From assembly GCA_036267875.1 (NCBI GenBank), contig DATAVE010000095.1, positions 1 through 24,587 on the forward strand: DNA of 24,587 nt. The letters are read 5' to 3'. Shown piece by piece: positions 6,479 through 13,433 of the stretch. This DNA comes from DASZTV01 sp036267875 (GTDB lineage: Bacteria; Actinomycetota; Actinomycetes; JAFAQI01). The notes under the pieces were generated by a model. That model saw nothing but the letters and a program-made list of their open reading frames with translations, was not told the origin of the DNA and made no database searches. The position numbers and the translations under genes are program-made. The number at the start of each line of letters is the position of its first letter. Position 1 is the stretch's first letter.

Positions 6479-8242
6479 TTAGAGGTACTGCCCCGTGTTC
6501 GCCACGGTGTCGATCGAGCGGCCGGACTCGTCGCCCTGCTTGCCGGTGACAAGCGTGCGGATGTAGACGATCCGCTCGCCCTTCTTGCCAGAGATCCGTG
6601 CCCAGTCGTCCGGGTTGGTGGTGTTCGGAAGGTCCTCGTTCTCCTTGAACTCATCGATGCAGGCCGACATCAGATGGTTGATCCGAAGGCCCTTCTGCCC
6701 GAACTCGAGGAAGTCCTTGATCGCCATCTTCTTGGCCCTGGCAACGATGTTCTCGATCATGGCGCCGGAGTTGAAGTCCTTGAAGTAGAGCTCTTCCTTG
6801 TCACCGTTGGCGTAGGTGACCTCGAGGAATCGGTTCTCCTCGCTCTCGGCGTACATCCGCTCGACGGTCCGCTGGATCATCGCGTCGATCGTTCCCTCGC
6901 GCGACCCATCGTTCTCGGACAGATCGTCGGAGTGCAGCGGCAGCTCGACGACGAGGTACTTCGAGAAGATGTCCCGCGCCGCCTCGGCGTCGGGCCGCTC
7001 GATCTTGATCTTCACGTCCAGTCGGCCCGGCCGAAGGATCGCCGGGTCGATCATGTCCTCGCGGTTGGAGGCACCGATGACGATGACGTTCTCGAGGCCT
7101 TCGACCCCGTCGATCTCGCTGAGCAGCTGGGGCACGATCGTGTTCTCGACGTCCGAGGACACGCCAGACCCACGGGTACGGAAGATCGAGTCCATCTCGT
7201 CGAAGAAGACGATGACGGGCGTACCTTCGCTGGCCTTCTCACGGGCGCGCTGGAACACGAGCCGAATGTGCCGCTCGGTCTCGCCGACGTACTTGTTGAG
7301 CAGCTCAGGACCCTTGATGTTGAGGAAGTACGACCGACCCTCGCCCTTGCCGGCCGCCGCGACCTTCTTCGCGAGCGAGTTCGCCACCGCCTTGGCGATC
7401 AGCGTCTTGCCACAGCCTGGAGGCCCGTAGAGCAGGATCCCCTTCGGTGGCCTGAGCTGGTGCTCGATGAACAGCTCCTTGTGCAGGAACGGCAGCTCGA
7501 CGGCGTCGCGGATCATCTCGATCTGGTCGCGCAACCCACCAATGTCGAGATAGTCGATGTCCGGGACCTCTTCGAGGACCAGCTCCTCGACCTCGGACTT
7601 CGGGATCCGCTCGTAGGCATACCCGGACCGCGACTCCAACAGGAGCGAGTCACCTGCCCGCAGCGGCACGTCCTGCAGCGAGTCGGCCAGCATGACGACG
7701 CGCTCTTCGTCGGTGTGCCCGATCACCAGCGCACGGTCGCCGCCCTCGAGCAGCTCCTTGAGCATCACGATGTCGCCTTGGCGCTCGAACGACAGCGCCT
7801 CGACGACATTCATCGCCTCGTTGAGCATGACCTCTTGGCCACGACGTAGCTCTTCGGCCTCGAGCGAGGGCGACACCGCGACCCGCAACTTGCGACCACC
7901 GGTGAAGATGTCGACCGTGCCGTCGGAGTGCAGGCCGAGGAAGTAGCCGTAGCCCGATGGCGGCTGCGCCAGCCGGTCGACCTCTTCTTTCAGCGCGACG
8001 ATCTGCTCGCGCGCTTCCTTGAGGGTGGTGACCAAAAGCTCGTTGCGACTCAGCGCGCCGGAGAGCTCGGCTTGCATCTGGGCGAGCCGCTCTTCGATCC
8101 CAAGACCGCCGCGCGGTACGACGGTCATTCGTCGGCGCAAGCTTGCGATCTCGGATTCCAGATACGCGACCTGGTCGGCGAGCTCCTGCGCCCGTCCCTC
8201 CGACTTCGCGGCCCGTGCCTCAGCGTCCTCGCGTGCAGGCAC
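6479..8242 (-). CDS. mpa: Proteasome-associated AAA+ ATPase Mpa/ARC
   Basis: Mpa forms a hexameric ring that binds Pup, unfolds the tagged protein and threads it into PrcA/PrcB. In the 587-residue product, residues about 8-95 are a coiled coil that recruits Pup. Residues about 95-220 are the two OB folds. The AAA+ domain has Walker A GPPGCGKT (273-280), Walker B VIVFFDEMDS (about 343-352) and the arginine-finger region SNREDMIDPAILRPGRLD. The C-terminus is TGQYL, the Gln-Tyr-Leu motif that docks into the alpha-ring pockets. The open frame extends upstream to 8350, but I place the start at GTG 8240-8242 because AAGGAGG (8248-8254) precedes it by 5 nt and the upstream extension is unlike the family. 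GTG 8248 overlaps that site. It heads the minus-strand proteasome genes. Confidence 0.96.
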   Translation of the reverse strand: MPAREDAEARAAKSEGRAQELADQVAYLESEIASLRRRMTVVPRGGLGIEERLAQMQAELSGALSRNELLVTTLKEAREQIVALKEEVDRLAQPPSGYGYFLGLHSDGTVDIFTGGRKLRVAVSPSLEAEELRRGQEVMLNEAMNVVEALSFERQGDIVMLKELLEGGDRALVIGHTDEERVVMLADSLQDVPLRAGDSLLLESRSGYAYERIPKSEVEELVLEEVPDIDYLDIGGLRDQIEMIRDAVELPFLHKELFIEHQLRPPKGILLYGPPGCGKTLIAKAVANSLAKKVAAAGKGEGRSYFLNIKGPELLNKYVGETERHIRLVFQRAREKASEGTPVIVFFDEMDSIFRTRGSGVSSDVENTIVPQLLSEIDGVEGLENVIVIGASNREDMIDPAILRPGRLDVKIKIERPDAEAARDIFSKYLVVELPLHSDDLSENDGSREGTIDAMIQRTVERMYAESEENRFLEVTYANGDKEELYFKDFNSGAMIENIVARAKKMAIKDFLEFGQKGLRINHLMSACIDEFKENEDLPNTTNPDDWARISGKKGERIVYIRTLVTGKQGDESGRSIDTVANTGQYL

Positions 8243-8247
8243 GGCCA

Positions 8248-8254
8248 CCTCCTT
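8248..8254 (-). promoter_or_regulatory. Ribosome binding site that decides the mpa start
   Basis: AAGGAGG on the minus strand, 5 nt before GTG 8240-8242. It rules out GTG 8246-8248, which overlaps it, and makes the longer frame from 8350 unlikely. Confidence 0.8.
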
Positions 8255-8264
8255 GGTCGGTTCC

Positions 8265-8290
8265 GTTATCGGTCGAGTCGACCCTATAAC
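8265..8290. promoter_or_regulatory. Dyad in the mpa leader, possible operator or hairpin
   Basis: GGTCGA-G-TCGACC (8271-8283) is a perfect 13-bp dyad. It extends outward as GTTATC on the left and CTATAAC on the right, with a one-base bulge. It lies between the candidate mpa promoter and the ribosome binding site. It is not the actinobacterial LexA box. Confidence 0.4.
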
Positions 8291-8311
8291 TGAGCCAAAC
8301 GACGGATGAGG

Positions 8312-8340
8312 GAAATAGTCGCCCCCCGCGAGTCGCCCAA
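8312..8340 (-). promoter_or_regulatory. Candidate mpa promoter
   Basis: On the minus strand TTGGGC (8335-8340), a 17-nt spacer, and TATTTC (8312-8317). Both hexamers are weak matches. TATAGG/TAGGGT at 8281-8288 is an alternative -10 inside the dyad. Confidence 0.3.
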
Positions 8341-8370
8341 ATCCGCTCAATCAGGAGATCGCGGTCGCGC

Positions 8371-9228
8371 CTATCCCGGCGCGCCCTTCGAAGGACGCTT
8401 CCGACGGACCGGTGCGGTCACGCCTGGAGCCAGTCGCCGGGTGGTGACGAGGAAGCCGGTGTGACCGATCATCCGATGTTCCGGGCGGACGGCGAGACCG
8501 TCGACGTGCCAGCCGCGAACCATCGACTCCCAGGGCGCCGGCTCAGCGAATCCGCCGTGCGATCGCAGCGCCTCCACCGTCGCCGAGAGCTGGGTTGTGG
8601 TTGCGACGTAAGCACAGAACACGCCGCCAGGAACCAGTAGTCGTGCACCCGTCTCGACGATCTCCCACGGCGCGAGCATGTCCAACACCAGCCGGTCTGC
8701 GACGGCCTCCCCTGGTGCGTCGATGACGTCACCGACTTCGAGGGTCCAGGTCGACGGGACCTCGCCGAAGAACCGCTCGACGTTGGCCCGAGCGACGTCC
8801 GCAAACTCCGGACGCCGCTCGTACGACGTGACGGAGCCATCCGCGCCGACCGCGCGCAACAGGCTGCAGCTGAGCGCGCCCGACCCAGCTCCGGCCTCGA
8901 TGACGTTGGCACCCGGGCAGATATCTGCCATACCGACGATCTGCGCGGCGTCCTTCGGGTAGACGATCGTCGCCCCACGCGGCATGGACAGCACGTAGTC
9001 GCTGAGCAGCGGTCGAAGGGCCAGGTAGTCCGTGCCGCCTGCCGAGCTGACGACGATGCCTTCAGGTTGTCCGATCAGCTCGTCGTGGCCGATCAGTCCT
9101 CGATGGGTGTGGAACTCCTTGCCGGGCGTCAGCTGGATCGTGTGCATCCGGCCCTTTGGATCGGTCAGCTGCACGAGGTCGCCGGCCGCCAGCGGACCAA
9201 GACCACGCCGCTTCGGGGTCGGGCTCAC
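8371..9228 (-). CDS. trmI: tRNA (adenine-58-N1)-methyltransferase TrmI
   Basis: TrmI methylates N1 of A58 in the T loop of tRNAs with S-adenosylmethionine, acting as a tetramer. The 285-residue product matches the actinobacterial family (Rv2118c). It has an N-terminal beta domain (1-80), the signature MPRGATIVYPKDAAQIVG (82-99), the SAM-binding loop EAGAGSGALS (111-120), and a conserved Asp in VLDMLAPWE (Asp183). The C-terminus is basic (VRRKRPSKGAPG). The GTG start gives the usual N-terminus; no ribosome binding site is clear. It lies 30 nt downstream of the site-2 protease gene on the same strand and may be translated from the same transcript. The position next to the proteasome genes matches my recollection of M. 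tuberculosis. Confidence 0.93.
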   Translation of the reverse strand: MSPTPKRRGLGPLAAGDLVQLTDPKGRMHTIQLTPGKEFHTHRGLIGHDELIGQPEGIVVSSAGGTDYLALRPLLSDYVLSMPRGATIVYPKDAAQIVGMADICPGANVIEAGAGSGALSCSLLRAVGADGSVTSYERRPEFADVARANVERFFGEVPSTWTLEVGDVIDAPGEAVADRLVLDMLAPWEIVETGARLLVPGGVFCAYVATTTQLSATVEALRSHGGFAEPAPWESMVRGWHVDGLAVRPEHRMIGHTGFLVTTRRLAPGVTAPVRRKRPSKGAPG

Positions 9229-9258
9229 TCGTGGATGTCTACCGGATCGCGACAGCTG

Positions 9259-10404
9259 CTAGCGAACGCCAGAGGCGCGCAACAACGCGATCAGGTCAGC
9301 CCTGGCAAGGACTCCCTGCAACGCACCGCCGGACTCAGCCACGAGGTACTCGGTTGCCGGCGTCCGTTGCACCGCCGACATGAGGTCTTCGCCGCTGAGC
9401 GATGGCGAGAGCACGAGCCCGGCCTCGACCGGTCGGGCCAGGTCGCTTACCGACATCCACGGCTGACGCTCGGCCGGGGTCGCCTGCACCGCAGCCTCGG
9501 AAACGATCCCCGACCACCGGTCACGCGCATCGACGACGACCAGCGCACGAGCACCGATCGCCCGTGCGCGTCGTACCGCTTCGGCGAGTGGAAGCTGTGC
9601 CTCGACAGTCAGGGCCGGACGCAGCAATCGCGAAAGGTCCAATCGCGGGACCACCGCGCCGACGCGCGCCTGCGCGATCGAGATCGAAGCGTTCCACCAG
9701 ATGAAGTAGGCGACGACCAGCAGGTAGAGCGAGCTCAGAGTGGATTCGCCGGAGTCGTAGCTCGACAGGGCGATCGCTGCGGCAGCGGTCGCGCCGGCCA
9801 CACCCCGACCGACCCAGCTCGCGATCAGTAGGCCACGCATCTTGTCGCCGGTGACGTGCCAAAGCGCGGCGCGAAGCAGTCGCCCGCCGTCGAGCGGCAT
9901 TCCTGGGAGCAGGTTGAAAGCCGCCACCACGCCGTTGATCGACGCCGTCGAGTTCGCCAGCAACCAGCCCACCGAGTGGTCCGGGAAAGATGCGCCAATC
10001 GCCGCTGCGATGCCTGCCAACAGCACCGACGTGAGCGGTCCCACCGCGGCGACCAGGTACTCGCGCCCAGGGGTCTGCGGCTCGTCGAGCACCTCGGAGA
10101 CCGCGCCCAGCAGCTGCAGCACCACCCGCCCGACGCGCAGCCCAAGGGCCTTGGCAACGAGGACGTGACTTGCCTCGTGAGCAAGGACGGCGGCGTAGAC
10201 CAGCAGGATCAAGGCGAGCGCGACAACGTAGCTGCCTGCGTTGCTCACCGCGATGTTGTCGCGGATCTCGCTCGGTCCGGCGAGGGTTCCGACAATCACC
10301 AGCAAGACCCACGCCGGCGAGATCACCAGGGGCACGCCGAAGATGCGTCCCGCCGGAATGCCCGCCGCGAGCCTTGATGGCTGCTGTGGCGACTGCTCGC
10401 TCAC
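9259..10404 (-). CDS. Site-2 protease (M50) with CBS domains, membrane zinc metalloprotease
   Basis: The 381-residue protein is an integral membrane zinc protease of the bacterial S2P family related to Rip3 (Rv2625c). The zinc site is His76-Glu77-x-x-His80 (LAHEASHVLVA), with the third ligand Asp172 in NLLPGMPLDGGRLLRAALW. Hydrophobic stretches around 22-42, 58-75, 118-138, 155-170 and 190-235 look like membrane helices. Residues about 255-380 form a CBS pair (ARALVVVDARDRWSGIVSEAAV, then EYLVAESGGALQGVLARADLIALL), which may sense a nucleotide. Such enzymes cut membrane-bound substrates such as anti-sigma factors; the substrate here is unknown. The GTG start follows TACGAT by 6 nt. It is divergent from the RecB-family gene and upstream of trmI. 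Confidence 0.9.
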   Translation of the reverse strand: MSEQSPQQPSRLAAGIPAGRIFGVPLVISPAWVLLVIVGTLAGPSEIRDNIAVSNAGSYVVALALILLVYAAVLAHEASHVLVAKALGLRVGRVVLQLLGAVSEVLDEPQTPGREYLVAAVGPLTSVLLAGIAAAIGASFPDHSVGWLLANSTASINGVVAAFNLLPGMPLDGGRLLRAALWHVTGDKMRGLLIASWVGRGVAGATAAAAIALSSYDSGESTLSSLYLLVVAYFIWWNASISIAQARVGAVVPRLDLSRLLRPALTVEAQLPLAEAVRRARAIGARALVVVDARDRWSGIVSEAAVQATPAERQPWMSVSDLARPVEAGLVLSPSLSGEDLMSAVQRTPATEYLVAESGGALQGVLARADLIALLRASGVR

Positions 10405-10410
10405 GGGCCA

Positions 10411-10416
10411 ATCGTA
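10411..10416 (-). promoter_or_regulatory. Candidate leaderless -10 element of the site-2 protease gene
   Basis: TACGAT on the minus strand ends 6 nt before GTG 10402-10404; no ribosome binding site is present. Confidence 0.5.
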
Positions 10417-10492
10417 GGCGCCTGTGACTGACGGGCTCCTCAGAATCGCGAGACCCGGCCATGGCGTACGCGAATCTGTCGGTCCGAACGTC

Positions 10493-10498
10493 TACGTT
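10493..10498 (+). promoter_or_regulatory. Candidate leaderless -10 element of the RecB-family gene
   Basis: TACGTT ends 6 nt before ATG 10505, without a ribosome binding site. It supports ATG 10505 over the longer frame starting at 10424. Confidence 0.5.
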
Positions 10499-10504
10499 CC
10501 AGTC

Positions 10505-11362
10505 ATGACCACATCGGACGTCGCCACTGCGCCCCTGTGGTCGCTGTCACCGTCGCGCGCGTTGGACTTCAAGAACTGCGCCCTGCTCTACCGCTTGCGT
10601 GTGATCGACAGACTCCCTGAACCCCCCAGCCTGGTCGCGGCGCGTGGCACCGTGATCCACGGGATCCTCGAGCGCATCTTCGATCTCCCAGCGGTCGATC
10701 GAACGGTCGAGGCGGCTGCTGCCGACGTGGAGCCGGGATGGCGCGCGCTGCTGGCTGAGGACGCTGAGCTCGCGGCTCTGGTGGCAGATGACGCCGGCGG
10801 GCTGACTGAGTTGATCACATCAACGCGGGCACTCCTCGACAGCTACTTCTCGCTCGAGGACCCACGGCGCCTCGAGCCAGCCGAACGCGAGGTACTGGTC
10901 GAGACGACGCTGCCATCCGGCGTACACCTCAAGGGCTTTGTCGACCGACTGGACCGGGCACCGTCAGGTGACCTGCGGGTAGTCGACTACAAGAGCGGCA
11001 AGTCGCCGCGTGAGGCCTTCGAGGGCAAGGCCTTGTTCCAGTTGCGCTTTTACGCATTCGTGCTGTGGCGAACGACCGGAGTCCTTCCGAAGCTGCTGCG
11101 CCTCTACTACCTCGCGGATCGCGAGATCCTCGACTACGCCCCAGACGCTGCCGACCTCGAGGCTCTCGAGCGACAGCTAGAGGCGATTGGCGCGGCGATC
11201 GAGAAGGCGCGAGAGACCGGCGACTGGCGCCACAAGCCGAGCAAGCTCTGCAGCTGGTGCTCGTTTCAGGAGTTCTGCCCCGAGTTCGGCGGGACGCCGC
11301 CTGAGCTGCCGACCGACAGTAGCCAGTCGGCCGTGATCTCGCTCAACGTCGCGACCACATAG
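10505..11362 (+). CDS. RecB-family PD-(D/E)XK nuclease with predicted Fe-S cluster
   Basis: This 285-residue stand-alone nuclease resembles the C-terminal nuclease domain of RecB/AddB and Cas4-type proteins and matches actinobacterial homologues such as Rv2119. His52 (VIHGILE), Asp147 (GFVDRLD), Asp161 and Lys163 (VVDYKSGK) and the motif FQLRFYAF (Gln179, Tyr183) make up the metal-dependent DNA-cleaving centre. Cys25 (KNCALLY) with Cys249, Cys252 and Cys258 (CSWCSFQEFC) forms the arrangement that holds a [4Fe-4S] cluster in AddB and Cas4. The protein has no helicase part. The start at ATG 10505 gives the conserved SLSPSRALDFKNC opening. Its last 97 bp overlap the convergent HAD gene, and Cys258 is encoded within the overlap. 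Confidence 0.92.
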   Translation: MTTSDVATAPLWSLSPSRALDFKNCALLYRLRVIDRLPEPPSLVAARGTVIHGILERIFDLPAVDRTVEAAAADVEPGWRALLAEDAELAALVADDAGGLTELITSTRALLDSYFSLEDPRRLEPAEREVLVETTLPSGVHLKGFVDRLDRAPSGDLRVVDYKSGKSPREAFEGKALFQLRFYAFVLWRTTGVLPKLLRLYYLADREILDYAPDAADLEALERQLEAIGAAIEKARETGDWRHKPSKLCSWCSFQEFCPEFGGTPPELPTDSSQSAVISLNVATT

Positions 11363-11952
11363 CGGCCCGGAGCGGGGTCGATCGGAGCGATCCACGGCAC
11401 GGCCACCACCTGGCACCCCGCTGCTTCTGCCGAGCGGACGCCGCTGATTGCGTCTTCGAGCACAACCGCTTCGCTCGGCTTCACGGCTAGCTGTTTGCAG
11501 GCCGTCAGGTAGGGCTCAGGGTCCGGCTTTCCTTGACCGACCTCATCGCCCGCGACGCTCGTGTCGAACCGGTCTGCACCGATCACGGCGAGCACGGCGT
11601 CGACAAGCACCCGATACGACGAGGAGACGAGCGCGGTCGCGGCGCCGGCAGCCCGCACGCTGTCGATCAGCTCGACGGCGCCCGGCATGAGCGGGAGGTC
11701 TCGTCGGTACAGCTCGACCATCCGGTCCAGCAAGAAGCCCATCGCAGACTCGACTTCTGCCTGACCCCGAGGTGCGTCGTACCACTCGAGGATGGTCGCG
11801 ATCGCGGTGTCGAGTCGGGTGCCGATGATGGCGGCCTTGAGCTCGTCACTCCACGTGCCGCCAAGATGAGCGGCCAGCTCGATCTCACCAATGGTCCAGA
11901 GCGGCTCGCTGTCGACGAGCAACCCGTCCATGTCGAACAGGACGGCCCGCAT
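11266..11952 (-). CDS. HAD-superfamily phosphatase, beta-phosphoglucomutase-like
   Basis: The 228-residue protein is a HAD hydrolase with a C1 cap, the type of beta-phosphoglucomutase and many sugar-phosphate phosphatases. Motif I is LFDMDGLLVDSE (Asp7 nucleophile, Asp9 acid/base). Motif II is ALVSSSY, motif III is the Lys in GQGKPDPEPYL, and motif IV is VLEDAISGV. The substrate cannot be told from the sequence. I start at ATG 11950-11952, which gives MRAVLFDMDG; the frame opens 9 codons earlier. TAGGAT lies 8 nt upstream. The last 32 residues, after the conserved core (ending VVATLSEITADWL), come from DNA that encodes the RecB-family protein on the other strand. Confidence 0.88.
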   Translation of the reverse strand: MRAVLFDMDGLLVDSEPLWTIGEIELAAHLGGTWSDELKAAIIGTRLDTAIATILEWYDAPRGQAEVESAMGFLLDRMVELYRRDLPLMPGAVELIDSVRAAGAATALVSSSYRVLVDAVLAVIGADRFDTSVAGDEVGQGKPDPEPYLTACKQLAVKPSEAVVLEDAISGVRSAEAAGCQVVAVPWIAPIDPAPGRYVVATLSEITADWLLSVGSSGGVPPNSGQNS

Positions 11953-11960
11953 TGCGTCCG

Positions 11961-11966
11961 ATCCTA
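11961..11966 (-). promoter_or_regulatory. Candidate leaderless -10 element of the HAD gene
   Basis: TAGGAT on the minus strand ends 8 nt before ATG 11950-11952. AGGA within it could instead act as a distant ribosome binding site, so it is less certain than the others. Confidence 0.35.
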
Positions 11967-11990
11967 AGAGATGCGTCACATCCAGGCTCC

Positions 11991-12019
11991 GTGACTGTTC
12001 CCAGCGCCTCCGATACGGT
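11991..12019 (+). promoter_or_regulatory. Candidate promoter of the universal stress protein gene
   Basis: GTGACT (11991-11996), a 17-nt spacer and TACGGT (12014-12019). Transcription near 12026 would leave a leader of about 42 nt that includes AGGGG (12054-12058). No DosR box is visible. Confidence 0.45.
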
Positions 12020-12067
12020 GCGTGCGACCGTCAGCAAGCAGCGATTTGCAGCCAGGGGTGAGCGCGC

Positions 12068-12532
12068 GTGGCCAGCTACAAGAACATCCTCGTCGGGACT
12101 GACGGTTCAGCCTCGTCCTTCCGAGCTGTGGAGCGCGCCGCGGCTGTCGCATCCGACACCGGTGCCACGTTGATCATCGCTTCGGCGTACCAGCCGATCT
12201 CCGACCGCGACCGCAGTCGCGCGAGCCAGGAGCTGGGCGAGGCTGCGTACAAGGTGATGGGCGCCAACCCGGCGGAGGACGCGCTGTCCGACGCCAAGGA
12301 GATCGCGGCCAAGGCAGGGGCGAAGAAGGTCAAGACGATCGCGGAGGCCGGCGACCCGGTCGACGTGCTGGTGGCACTTGTCGAAGGTCATAAGGTCGAC
12401 CTCTGCATCATCGGCAACCGTGGCCTGAACAGCCTCGCCGGACGCCTGCTCGGATCGGTTCCGGCCAACATCAGCCACCGTGCGGCTTGCGACGTGCTGA
12501 TCGTCCACACGACCGGCGGCGGACGGGTCTAG
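12068..12532 (+). CDS. Universal stress protein (UspA family, ATP-binding type)
   Basis: This single-domain 154-residue protein begins MASYKNILVGTDGSASSFRAVERAAAVA and carries the nucleotide-binding motif G-x2-G-x9-G-S as GNRGLNSLAGRLLGSVPANISH (about 117-138), then CDVLIVHT. It therefore belongs to the ATP-binding subgroup, in which such proteins dimerise and respond to starvation, hypoxia or dormancy. The GTG 12068 start is preceded by AGGGG at 9 nt spacing. It is followed on the same strand by the PAC2 gene after 43 nt, which has its own -10 element. The role in this organism is unknown. Confidence 0.92.
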   Translation: MASYKNILVGTDGSASSFRAVERAAAVASDTGATLIIASAYQPISDRDRSRASQELGEAAYKVMGANPAEDALSDAKEIAAKAGAKKVKTIAEAGDPVDVLVALVEGHKVDLCIIGNRGLNSLAGRLLGSVPANISHRAACDVLIVHTTGGGRV

Positions 12533-12563
12533 CAACGCACCCTCGACGGTCGCCGGTCAGGCA

Positions 12564-12569
12564 TACCCT
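12564..12569 (+). promoter_or_regulatory. Candidate leaderless -10 element of the PAC2 gene
   Basis: TACCCT ends 6 nt before GTG 12576, with no ribosome binding site, which supports that start over the ATGs at 12609 and 12612. Confidence 0.5.
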
Positions 12570-12575
12570 GGCGAG

Positions 12576-13412
12576 GTGAGCGTCTCCCGCGGCTCCGGTC
12601 GTCGGCGAATGATGATCGCAGCGTTCGAGGGGTGGAACGATGCCGCCGATGCGGCCACGAACGCGATCGAGCACCTCGAGCAGGAGTGGAAGGCGAAGCC
12701 ATTCGCTGCCATCGACCCCGAGGATTACTACGACTACCAGGTCAATCGTCCGACGGTTCGTCTCGTCGACGGCGTGACCCGTCAGATCGAGTGGCCGACC
12801 ACCCGACTAGCCCTGGCAACCGTCGGTGACCAGGAAGTCGTGCTGCTGCGCGGTCTCGAGCCGAACATGCGCTGGCGTGCCTTCTGCGAGGAGCTGGTCG
12901 CGTATGCCGACGAGCTCGAGGTCGATCGAGTCGTCTGCCTCGCCGCGCTCCTGGCAGACGTCCCGCACACCCGGCCGATCGACGTCAACGGCTCTGCCTC
13001 CGATGATGCGCTCGCGACCACCCTCGGCCTCACCAAGTCGCGTTACGAGGGCCCGACCGGCGTAGTGAGCGTCTTCCATCAAGCGCTCGCTGACACTGGG
13101 CGCAGCGTCGTGACGTACTGGGCCAGCGTGCCGCACTACTTCGCCCAGCCCCCGTGCCCGAAGGCGACCCTCACCTTGCTCCACCGAGTCGAGGATGCGT
13201 TGGACATCACGATGCCGCTCGGCGAGCTCCCAGAGGCGTCGCAGATCTGGGAGAACGACGTCGACGCACTCGCTCAGGACGATGGAGAGATCGCCGACTA
13301 CATCGCTTCGCTCGAGTTGAGGGACGACCAAGCCGCGCTTCCGGAAGCCTCCGGCGAGGCGATCGCGCGAGCCTTCGAGCGCTATCTCCGACGGCACGAC
13401 TCAGCGGACTAG
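12576..13412 (+). CDS. PAC2-family protein
   Basis: The 278-residue protein belongs to the PAC2 (proteasome assembly chaperone 2) family found in actinobacteria (Rv2125) and archaea. The pattern MMIAAFEGWNDAADAATNAIEHLEQEW, then FAAIDPEDYYDYQVNRPTVRL, VVLLRGLEPNMRWRAFCEELVAYA and LAALLADVPHTRPIDVNGSA, followed by YEGPTGVVSVFHQALADTG and PHYFAQPPCPKATLTLLHRVED, is typical. The C-terminal 60 residues are acidic and helical. The eukaryotic PAC2 helps assemble proteasome alpha rings, but the activity of the actinobacterial members is not established. The GTG start is supported by the -10 element. It converges with mshC. Its presence near prcBA is suggestive only. Confidence 0.9.
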   Translation: MSVSRGSGRRRMMIAAFEGWNDAADAATNAIEHLEQEWKAKPFAAIDPEDYYDYQVNRPTVRLVDGVTRQIEWPTTRLALATVGDQEVVLLRGLEPNMRWRAFCEELVAYADELEVDRVVCLAALLADVPHTRPIDVNGSASDDALATTLGLTKSRYEGPTGVVSVFHQALADTGRSVVTYWASVPHYFAQPPCPKATLTLLHRVEDALDITMPLGELPEASQIWENDVDALAQDDGEIADYIASLELRDDQAALPEASGEAIARAFERYLRRHDSAD

Positions 13413-13433
13413 CTTTTGCGCCTGGGGCATCGA

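Noticed and set aside
6674..7849. Plus-strand 391-codon open frame over mpa
   Set aside because: Antisense of the AAA+ domain of mpa; Asp/Val/Leu/Arg-rich with no family pattern.
8249..8350. N-terminal extension of Mpa from 8350
   Set aside because: The added residues are unlike the family and lie across the predicted promoter and dyad; AAGGAGG at 8248-8254 places the start at 8242.
10424..10504. 27-residue N-terminal extension of the RecB-family protein
   Set aside because: The -10 element at 10493-10498 lies inside it and the conserved sequence begins after ATG 10505.
11975..11995. GTCAC-N11-GTGAC inverted repeat upstream of usp
   Set aside because: Only five-base arms with wide spacing; likely chance, and the right arm is part of the predicted -35.
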